The notes under the pieces: model-generated | The model's input: only the letters and a program-made list of their open reading frames with translations | Told to the model about the DNA's origin: nothing | The model's database searches: none | Program-made: the position numbers and the translations under genes | Shown here: piece by piece, positions 1-5,180 of the stretch | Layout: each line of letters begins with the position of its first letter | Numbering within the stretch: position 1 is the stretch's first letter | Origin: Candidatus Omnitrophota bacterium | GTDB taxonomy: Bacteria > Omnitrophota > Gorgyraeia > Tantalellales > Tantalellaceae | Reading direction: 5' to 3' | NCBI GenBank assembly: GCA_023142805.1 | Contig: JAGLIU010000258.1 | Location: 1-12,011, forward strand | DNA length: 12,011 bases

Positions 1-22
1 CCAGGATCAAACTCTCCAGTTT
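1..22 (-). rRNA. 16S ribosomal RNA, 5' end only (partial)
   Basis: Read on the minus strand, bases 15 to 1 give AGAGTTTGATCCTGG, the near-universal start of bacterial 16S rRNA (the 27F primer site). The gene runs off the left edge, so only the first 20 or so bases are present. The mature 5' end is placed a few bases before this motif by analogy with other bacteria and is not exact. The promoter, hairpin and boxA-like element at 60-188 support a functional rRNA operon start. Confidence 0.9.
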
Positions 23-26
23 GATC
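5..26 (-). repeat. Perfect 9-bp fold-back across the 16S 5' end
   Basis: GATCAAACT (5-13) and AGTTTGATC (18-26) are perfect inverted copies separated by CTCC. In the minus-strand transcript the upstream arm lies in the leader and the other arm is the conserved start of 16S rRNA. A precursor could therefore form this stem instead of the mature helix. What is seen is the inverted repeat; any role in maturation is inference, and an assembly fold-back at a contig end is an alternative. Confidence 0.6.
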
Positions 27-59
27 TAATTTTATTTGACCCACATGCTTTGGTTACCT

Positions 60-73
60 AAATTTCAAAGAAC
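60..73 (-). promoter_or_regulatory. boxA-like rRNA antitermination element
   Basis: The minus strand reads GTTCTTTGAAATTT here, matching the GTTCTTTGAAA form of boxA that precedes 16S in many bacteria. In the transcript, boxA recruits NusB/NusE so that RNA polymerase resists termination across the untranslated rRNA operon. It sits between the leader hairpin and 16S, the usual position. The assignment rests on motif and location only. Confidence 0.65.
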
Positions 74-82
74 TGCGCAAAT

Positions 83-112
83 AAAAGAGTATCATCTTTA
101 TGATACTCTTTT
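83..112 (-). other. Leader RNA hairpin, 13-bp perfect stem
   Basis: AAAAGAGTATCAT (83-95) and ATGATACTCTTTT (100-112) form a perfect 13-bp stem with a 4-base loop. On the minus strand it lies in the rRNA leader directly before the boxA-like element, where enteric rrn leaders carry the boxB stem. Short T runs flank it on both strands, but a terminator here would block rRNA synthesis, so a leader-structure or processing role is more likely. Confidence 0.6.
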
Positions 113-160
113 TAAACTCGCCGCACTGTTTCAAATGTTTTTCCCATGTGCGTGAATGTC

Positions 161-188
161 ATTCTACATAAATACTAAATAAAGTCAA
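161..188 (-). promoter_or_regulatory. rRNA operon promoter with A/T-rich upstream tract
   Basis: On the minus strand TTGACT (188-183) and TAGAAT (166-161) are separated by 16 bases, close to the sigma-70 family consensus. Just upstream, about 193-225 is almost pure A on this strand, like the UP elements that bind the alpha-subunit C-terminal domains of polymerase at rRNA promoters. Transcription would start near 154 and give a leader of about 130 bases before 16S. Motif quality and position agree. Confidence 0.7.
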
Positions 189-378
189 GTGCTTTTTTTT
201 ATTTTTTTTATTTTCATTTTATAGATCTTCAATGTCTTCACTTTACACCCAAAACACGGAGAAAAATAATATCATCTTACGTCCGATCCCCGTTTGTTTA
301 TTTGAATAAAAATAACCGTCGACTTGTATCTGAGGCGGAATTTTTTTTCAACACGCTAATATTAAATTTCAACCATTC
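189..378. other. Spacer between tyrS and the rRNA promoter
   Basis: This stretch holds the A/T-rich tract behind the rRNA promoter (about 193-225) and the 3' flank of tyrS. I found no convincing coding frame and no strong hairpin followed by a T run. Where tyrS transcription ends is therefore not visible, and read-through into the rRNA operon cannot be excluded. Confidence 0.5.
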
Positions 379-1569
379 TTACTTCTTTACTATCTTACAA
401 AACTTGCGTTTACCGACCTTAAGAATAGACCCGTTTTTGGAAAGAGATATATTTTCCCGCACATCAACGATCTTTATACCATCTACAGACACGGCCTTCT
501 GAGAAATAAGTCTCCTGGCCTCGGAGGTCGATGACGCGAATTCCGCTTTTATTATAAGGTCTATAATATTTACCATGACCTCCGATATCCGCACCTCGGG
601 CATATCTTCAGGCAGCCCCTTTTTCGCGAAAACTGTATCAAAATGAAGTCTTGCTTTTTCAGCCGCGTCCAATCCGTGATATTCGGTTACAATATTTTTT
701 GCCAGAAAAACTTTCGCTTCTTTGGGATGCTGAATGCCTTTCTCTACATCTCTTTTTAACGGATGATAATCTATATCCGTGAGCAGTTCATAATAGCGCC
801 ACATCGCTTCATCGGAAATAGACATAAGCTTACCGAACATCTCTTCAGGGGCTTCATCAATGCCAACATAGTTATTTAAAGATTTTGACATTTTCTGAAC
901 ACCGTCCAACCCCTCAAGTATAGGCATAGTTATTATGACCTGCGGTTCCTCTCCATAGTTTCGTTGTAGATCCCTGCCTACAAGCAAATTAAATTTCTGG
1001 TCCGTCCCTCCCAATTCAACATCGGCTTTCATAACAACAGAATCGTATCCCTGAAAAAGCGGATACAAAAATTCCATAATACTTATCGGCATGTTGTTTT
1101 TATATCTATTAAGAAAATCATCTCTCTCCAGCATACGGGCTACCGTATACCTGGAAGTAAGATCAAATATGCCTTCTGTCCCAAGTTTCTCACACCATTT
1201 GGAATTAAACAAAACCTTTGTCTTGCTCTTATCCAGTATCTTGAATATCTGTTTTTTATAGGTCTTGGCATTCAGGGCGACTTCTTTCGCGCTAAGATGG
1301 GGCCGTTCCTTGGACTTCCCTGAAGGGTCCCCTATCCTGCCTGTAAAGTCTCCGATAAGAAAGTTCACGTCATGACCAAGCGTCTGGAAATGCCGCATTT
1401 TCCTGAGTAACACCGTATGTCCCAGATGTATATCAGGCGCGGAAGGATCAAACCCGGCTTTAATAACAAGCGGCCTGTCTTTCGAGAGCTTTTTCTTAAG
1501 CTCCTCAAGGTCTATTACCTCTTCCGTCCCTCGTTCAATTATTTTTAGCTGTTCATTTATAGTCATCAT
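379..1569 (-). CDS. tyrS: Tyrosyl-tRNA synthetase, type 2 (KMSKS class)
   Basis: Class I aminoacyl-tRNA synthetase that activates tyrosine with ATP and charges tRNA-Tyr in the cytoplasm. The 396-residue product has the usual family length. The HIGH-type signature is HLGH at residues 48-51 within a FDPSAPDIHLGH context. The second ATP-binding signature is KMSKS at 226-230, which places it in the TyrZ-like type 2 group rather than the KFGKT group typified by E. coli TyrS. An S4 RNA-binding domain occupies about 330-393. The ATG lies 7 bases after the response regulator stop and a second ATG follows at once, so the exact start could be 3 bases later. The ribosome site is weak, which suggests translational coupling. 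There is no T-box leader before the gene. Function is near certain. Confidence 0.97.
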   Translation of the reverse strand: MMTINEQLKIIERGTEEVIDLEELKKKLSKDRPLVIKAGFDPSAPDIHLGHTVLLRKMRHFQTLGHDVNFLIGDFTGRIGDPSGKSKERPHLSAKEVALNAKTYKKQIFKILDKSKTKVLFNSKWCEKLGTEGIFDLTSRYTVARMLERDDFLNRYKNNMPISIMEFLYPLFQGYDSVVMKADVELGGTDQKFNLLVGRDLQRNYGEEPQVIITMPILEGLDGVQKMSKSLNNYVGIDEAPEEMFGKLMSISDEAMWRYYELLTDIDYHPLKRDVEKGIQHPKEAKVFLAKNIVTEYHGLDAAEKARLHFDTVFAKKGLPEDMPEVRISEVMVNIIDLIIKAEFASSTSEARRLISQKAVSVDGIKIVDVRENISLSKNGSILKVGKRKFCKIVKK

Positions 1570-1576
1570 AACGCGC

Positions 1577-1954
1577 CTACTTATATTTCAAAGCTTTTCT
1601 TATTTTGATAAACAAAATTTCCGGATCAATGGGTTTTTCTATATAATCGACAACTCCCATTTTATACGCTTTAAGTTTATCCCCTTTTTTATCCAGTGCC
1701 GAGAGAATAATAATCGGAATGTTCTTGCCTTGAGAATCTCCATTTAATATCTCACATACATCTAATCCGCCTATCATAGGCATTATTAAATCTAACAGAA
1801 TAAGGTCCGGCCTGAATGTGTACACTTTATCAAGTACTTCCCTCCCGTCAGATATACCTAAAATCTCAAATTCTCCGTTTTCTTCCAAATTAAGTTTTAA
1901 CATCGTCCTGAAATCAGATTCATCATCTATGATCAAGATTTTTCTTTTCTCCAC
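1577..1954 (-). CDS. Single-domain response regulator (CheY-like REC)
   Basis: A 125-residue protein made only of a receiver domain. Visible signature residues are the acidic pair D10/D11, the phosphoacceptor D55 in a LLDLIMP context, S85 at the switch position and K107 followed by proline. There is no DNA-binding or enzymatic output domain, so it would act by protein contact or as a phosphorelay carrier. The start is GTG at 1954-1952, preceded by a strong ribosome site GGGAGGAG six bases upstream. That site lies inside the end of the kinase gene, so the two genes overlap by 32 bases. The overlap makes the kinase the obvious phosphodonor (inference). tyrS follows 7 bases after the stop. Confidence 0.93.
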   Translation of the reverse strand: MEKRKILIIDDESDFRTMLKLNLEENGEFEILGISDGREVLDKVYTFRPDLILLDLIMPMIGGLDVCEILNGDSQGKNIPIIILSALDKKGDKLKAYKMGVVDYIEKPIDPEILFIKIRKALKYK

Positions 1955-3518
1955 CGTCCGCTCCTCCCGCTACTTTTACAGCTACTGTCGCTTTGGTTCC
2001 TTTGCCTTTTTCACTTTCTATTTTTATAAACCCTTTATGCATCATAATTATGCTGCGTGTTACCGAAAGCCCTAAACCGGTTCCCTCACCGGGTTTTTTC
2101 TTCGTAAAGAACGGATTAAAAATATTCTTAAGATCATCCTCATCTATCCCTGACCCGGAATCACATATTTCAGCGACAACTATTTCATGTTCGGGATCCA
2201 TAATATCATATGCTTCCTGACCAAGCCTATCACTTATTTCATCAACCCTTAAAGAATATGTGCGCAGAGTGATCTGTCCTCCATTTTGCATAGCATGTAT
2301 CGCGTTCATTATAAGATTTATAAAAACCTGCTCCATCTTTCGCATATCTACACGAACCGGAGGAAGATTATCTTGGAAATCCCTGATTATCGTTATCCCT
2401 TTTTGTTTTACCCCATGTTGAATCAGAGGAAGCGTTACTTCAATGATCGCGTTAAGATCCTCCTTCACCATGTTTAGAGATGACTGTCCGGAAAAATCCA
2501 CTAATCCTCGTATAATGTCATCCGCACGCTTAACACTTTTAACTATGGTCTTAACAGTGTTTATTACGTACTCATCTTCTTTCCCATTTTTAAATTTTTT
2601 CTCCAAGAACTTAGCTCCTAAAAGAATAATCCCTAATGGATTTTTAACTTCATGGGCAACCCCGCTGGCTAATTGCCCTACCGCCTGCATTTTCTCGGAC
2701 TGGATAAGTTGATCGTAGGCTAACTGAAGATTCTCCGTCATCTTGTTAAAGGAAGAAGCAAGCTGTCCGAACTCATCATTTGAATCAATCTTTACCTTAT
2801 AGGATAAATCTCCGCGCGACACCTTTTCCGTACCCTTAACAAGCCGCATTACCGAAATCGCGATCATCTCAGTGATCTTATATGTAACAAAAAAAGTCAA
2901 CAAAACCGTAACAATTATTAGAATTAAATTCACGCTCTGCGTATTAGAGGCCAGATTATCTATAGCGGAAAACCCTAATGATACACGTGAGATCTCTTCA
3001 TTCCTAAGGTCGCTTATTAAAACAAGAATCTCCTTTTCCATCACTTTTAGATCCTTTTTCAAAAAGTCCATGGATACTTCAGAATTTTCGATCTTTGTTT
3101 TCACTATAATTTCAGCCTCTTCAACATACCTGTTTAATAAGACTTTTAATTCCCGGAGACCGGCCTTAAGAAAAGTTTCATCAACTAAACCTGTCTCACC
3201 CAAAAACCTTTCTGAATATTTCGATATAAGAATATCAAGTTTTTCTTTCAATACGCAAATATTTTCTTGAGTTGCCGGAGTACCCATCTCATTCACAAGC
3301 TGGCATATATATTTCTCTATTGTTCTGATCCCTTCCTCTATTTCTATCGAAAATATAAGACCCTCAAAGTCCCACCGCTCTAACTGCCTTGAGTATCTTT
3401 TAATATCATGCATAGACCAGGATCCATAAATAGAAACAGCTATCGCTATGAGCAGAATTGTGCCATAAGCGGCAATCATCTTATCTCTTATTTTCCACCT
3501 CTTAATAACATTGAGCAT
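1923..3518 (-). CDS. Membrane sensor histidine kinase with HAMP domain
   Basis: A 531-residue sensor kinase. A transmembrane helix at about 15-32, a mostly helical extracytoplasmic region of about 160 residues and a second helix at about 197-214 give the standard two-pass topology. A HAMP linker follows (about 215-268). The dimerisation helix holds the phosphoacceptor H289 in a GVAHEVKNPLG H-box. The ATPase domain shows the N-box around N401/N405, the G1 box DSGSG at 453-457, the F-box NPFF at 468-471 and GTGLGLS at 479-485, so it looks catalytically intact. The ATG is preceded by AGGAGA eleven bases upstream. The sensor region resembles helical-bundle sensors, but I cannot name a ligand. The 3' end overlaps the response regulator gene. 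Confidence 0.95.
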   Translation of the reverse strand: MLNVIKRWKIRDKMIAAYGTILLIAIAVSIYGSWSMHDIKRYSRQLERWDFEGLIFSIEIEEGIRTIEKYICQLVNEMGTPATQENICVLKEKLDILISKYSERFLGETGLVDETFLKAGLRELKVLLNRYVEEAEIIVKTKIENSEVSMDFLKKDLKVMEKEILVLISDLRNEEISRVSLGFSAIDNLASNTQSVNLILIIVTVLLTFFVTYKITEMIAISVMRLVKGTEKVSRGDLSYKVKIDSNDEFGQLASSFNKMTENLQLAYDQLIQSEKMQAVGQLASGVAHEVKNPLGIILLGAKFLEKKFKNGKEDEYVINTVKTIVKSVKRADDIIRGLVDFSGQSSLNMVKEDLNAIIEVTLPLIQHGVKQKGITIIRDFQDNLPPVRVDMRKMEQVFINLIMNAIHAMQNGGQITLRTYSLRVDEISDRLGQEAYDIMDPEHEIVVAEICDSGSGIDEDDLKNIFNPFFTKKKPGEGTGLGLSVTRSIIMMHKGFIKIESEKGKGTKATVAVKVAGGADGGEKKNLDHR

Positions 3519-3953
3519 ATCTTTTATTCTCTCCTTAGATCCTCGAAAACTATATCAACCGAACAAACAGCTTTTTTTGCCGCTAAGCTATCTCATAAAA
3601 CTTCTTCTAGTTATCGGACCCTCCGGTCTTATTATACTCCATAACGATCATTTACCGAATTATTTTATCCACATCAACTACCATAAAAGACTTTATCGAT
3701 CCTCATTTTCAGAATTCTTCCGAAATAACAGCAAAACCTGTTTTTCCTCATTTTTCCCGACGAATTAAACTCCCGCTGATTTCCAAATCTTTTTCATCCT
3801 TTACCCTTATCGTAATAAACCAATTTACCGTCCGAAAAATCCCTTAAATGTTTCAGTTGATTTCCTTATAACGCTACCGCCCGGACATATTCAGCAACGC
3901 TTACCATCATAGATAAGTTTATTAACAAACAAAACAAATAATTTTCACGTATT
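3519..3953 (-). other. 435-base gap, possible decayed gene remnant
   Basis: No intact gene is visible between apbE and the kinase gene. On the minus strand the frame beginning with ATG at 3910 stays open for 79 codons apart from two stops, TAA at 3868-3866 and TGA at 3796-3794, and ends at 3674. The pieces read as plausible polar protein sequence but match no family I know. A shift of one base after about 3800 gives another readable stretch of 18 codons. This could be a broken gene or chance. The last 100 bases hold a possible promoter for the kinase operon. Confidence 0.35.
3631..3659 (-). promoter_or_regulatory. Possible promoter of the kinase-regulator-tyrS operon
   Basis: A perfect TATAAT lies on the minus strand at 3636-3631, about 113 bases before the kinase ATG. 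The matching -35 position, with a spacer of about 17 bases, reads TTCGGT, a poor match to TTGACA. The location suits an operon promoter, but in AT-rich DNA a lone TATAAT is weak evidence. Confidence 0.35.
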
Positions 3954-4964
3954 TTACTCACTCGTAAACACTAACTCTAATCTTTCTTTAAGTCCTGATG
4001 AATATGAAACATCTCCTCCGTCACCCACTACTATAAGCTCCAAATCCTTGATCTTTTCAACAATTTCTAAACTTTTATCTTTTCCTAAAACAAAAAAAGC
4101 TGTCGCCCAGGCATCAGCTATCATAGGATCCGGATACATAACAGTTATTCCTGAGATCCCTTCCGTAGGGTATCCTGTTCTCGGATCAAATATGTGATGA
4201 TACTTTTTCTTTTCCTCTTCGAAAAACCTTTCATAATTACCTGAACCTACTACAGAGAAATCTTCCACTTCCACATATCCCAAGACATTATTCTCCCCCG
4301 GCATTCTAATTCCAACTTTCCATGGAGCGCCTTGCTTTCGCCCTAAGGCATAAATATCACCTCCGGCATCTATAACAGCGGATGTTATCCCTAATCTCTT
4401 GAGTGTCGAAACACCTTGAGAAACTACATACCCTTTTGCTATCGCCCCAAGATCTATTTTTACGTTTTTGTTATCTTTTTTCAGAGTTTCTTCTGTGAAA
4501 ACAAGATGATCATACCCTACATTTTTCAGAACTTCTTCTATCCTGCGGGCACTAGGTCTGTGAGGTGTCCCCTTATAAAATCCCCAAAGCTCAAGCAAGG
4601 GAGATATCGTTATATCAAACGCGCCTTCTGAACCTTCACTTACTTTAAGGGCCGCGCCCACCACATCAAGTATCTCCGGATCCTGAATATAAAGGTTTTC
4701 CTCATTAAATTTGTAAATAGGGCTGTTCTCATCACGTAAGTTGAATTTACGAGCTGTTTCCTCCATACGATCTAAAACTTTGTCAATAATTTCAGAAGAA
4801 TTATCCTGAGTAAAAGGTATATGTACGGTTACATACGTATCCATCAGAAATCTGGTTTGTTTATCTATACGGTTTTTTTTTAACACATATATCTTGATTC
4901 CTGATAATATGACCAAAAGCCCCACTAGAGCTATTAAAACAAGTTTGACTACACCTTTTCCCAA
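3954..4964 (-). CDS. apbE: FAD:protein FMN transferase, ApbE family
   Basis: ApbE enzymes move FMN from FAD onto a Thr or Ser of exported or membrane flavoproteins such as RnfG or NqrC, using Mg2+, on the outer face of the inner membrane. The 336-residue product has one N-terminal hydrophobic helix (about 7-28) but no lipobox cysteine, so it appears to be anchored by that helix rather than as a lipoprotein. Family motifs in order: MDTY at 41-44, DLGAIAKGY at 171-179, AGGDI near 200-204, GSGNYERFF at 240-248, HHIFDPRTGYP at 256-266 and ADAWATAFF at 283-291. The start is TTG at 4964, because an in-frame TAA lies only four codons upstream and a ribosome site AGAGGT sits just before it. No flavinylation target is encoded nearby. 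Confidence 0.93.
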   Translation of the reverse strand: MGKGVVKLVLIALVGLLVILSGIKIYVLKKNRIDKQTRFLMDTYVTVHIPFTQDNSSEIIDKVLDRMEETARKFNLRDENSPIYKFNEENLYIQDPEILDVVGAALKVSEGSEGAFDITISPLLELWGFYKGTPHRPSARRIEEVLKNVGYDHLVFTEETLKKDNKNVKIDLGAIAKGYVVSQGVSTLKRLGITSAVIDAGGDIYALGRKQGAPWKVGIRMPGENNVLGYVEVEDFSVVGSGNYERFFEEEKKKYHHIFDPRTGYPTEGISGITVMYPDPMIADAWATAFFVLGKDKSLEIVEKIKDLELIVVGDGGDVSYSSGLKERLELVFTSE

Positions 4965-4973
4965 AAATACCTC

Positions 4974-5057
4974 TTAAATTAGAACGTTGTTCTCCACCCT
5001 ATTATGCCCTATTATAACCTGCTTCTTCAAAATTATCAGGTCTATTCCCCTCAACAT
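4974..5057 (-). CDS. Micro-ORF (27 aa) directly before apbE
   Basis: A 27-codon frame beginning MLRGIDLIILKK. Its ATG overlaps the stop of the previous micro-ORF (TAATG) and has a strong GGAGG ribosome site six bases upstream. Its TAA stop is in the same frame as apbE and lies immediately before the apbE ribosome site and TTG start. What is seen is a good translation signal and tight spacing. A role in coupling translation of apbE is inference, and the frame is short enough to be chance. Confidence 0.35.
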   Translation of the reverse strand: MLRGIDLIILKKQVIIGHNRVENNVLI

Positions 5058-5107
5058 TAACAGCCTCCGTTTGTTCCATCGGATTCATACTCACCCGTAA
5101 AGACCAT
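5057..5107 (-). CDS. Micro-ORF (16 aa), first of the apbE leader chain
   Basis: A 16-codon frame beginning MVFTGEYESDG, with ribosome site AGAGGA six bases before its ATG at 5107. Its stop overlaps the start of the next micro-ORF by one base. A competing frame of 28 codons from ATG 5088 to the stop at 5002 (begins MNPMEQTEAV) covers the same DNA and has a more protein-like, polar composition but no good ribosome site. At most one frame is likely to matter. Confidence 0.3.
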   Translation of the reverse strand: MVFTGEYESDGTNGGC

Positions 5108-5148
5108 ATATCTTCCTCTGCCGATCACATTATTATTATTTCACACAC

Positions 5149-5157
5149 ATTGTAGCA
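5149..5157 (-). promoter_or_regulatory. Possible extended -10 promoter for apbE
   Basis: The minus strand reads TGCTACAAT, an extended -10 element (TGn followed by TACAAT), shortly after the beta-helix gene ends. The -35 position is poor (TTCGCT at a 17-base spacing), but extended -10 promoters tolerate that. Transcription from here would give a leader of about 178 bases containing the two micro-ORFs. The beta-helix gene shows no clear terminator, so apbE could also be read through from the T2SS operon. Confidence 0.4.
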
Positions 5158-5180
5158 AAAACAGCGTATATAGCGAACCA

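Noticed and set aside
83..112. Hairpin with T run as a rho-independent terminator
   Set aside because: On the minus strand it lies between the rRNA promoter and 16S, where termination would be harmful, and no plus-strand gene precedes it. A leader structure is more likely.
241..300. Possible terminator after tyrS
   Set aside because: The only pairing found is about 7 bp with a wobble and a loop of over 20 bases, and no T run follows.
1570..1576. T-box or other tRNA-sensing leader before tyrS
   Set aside because: Only 7 bases separate the response regulator stop from the tyrS start, so there is no room for a leader.
2872..3270. Plus-strand open frame of 132 codons inside the kinase gene
   Set aside because: It is antisense to the sensor region of an intact kinase and has no start signal or domain.
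3511..3768. Plus-strand open frame of 85 codons in the apbE-kinase gap
   Set aside because: It overlaps the kinase start, has no ribosome site or recognisable domain, and its composition looks like the complement of AT-rich DNA.
4880..4964. Lipoprotein signal on ApbE
   Set aside because: The N-terminal hydrophobic segment has no cysteine at a lipobox position, so a helix anchor is preferred.
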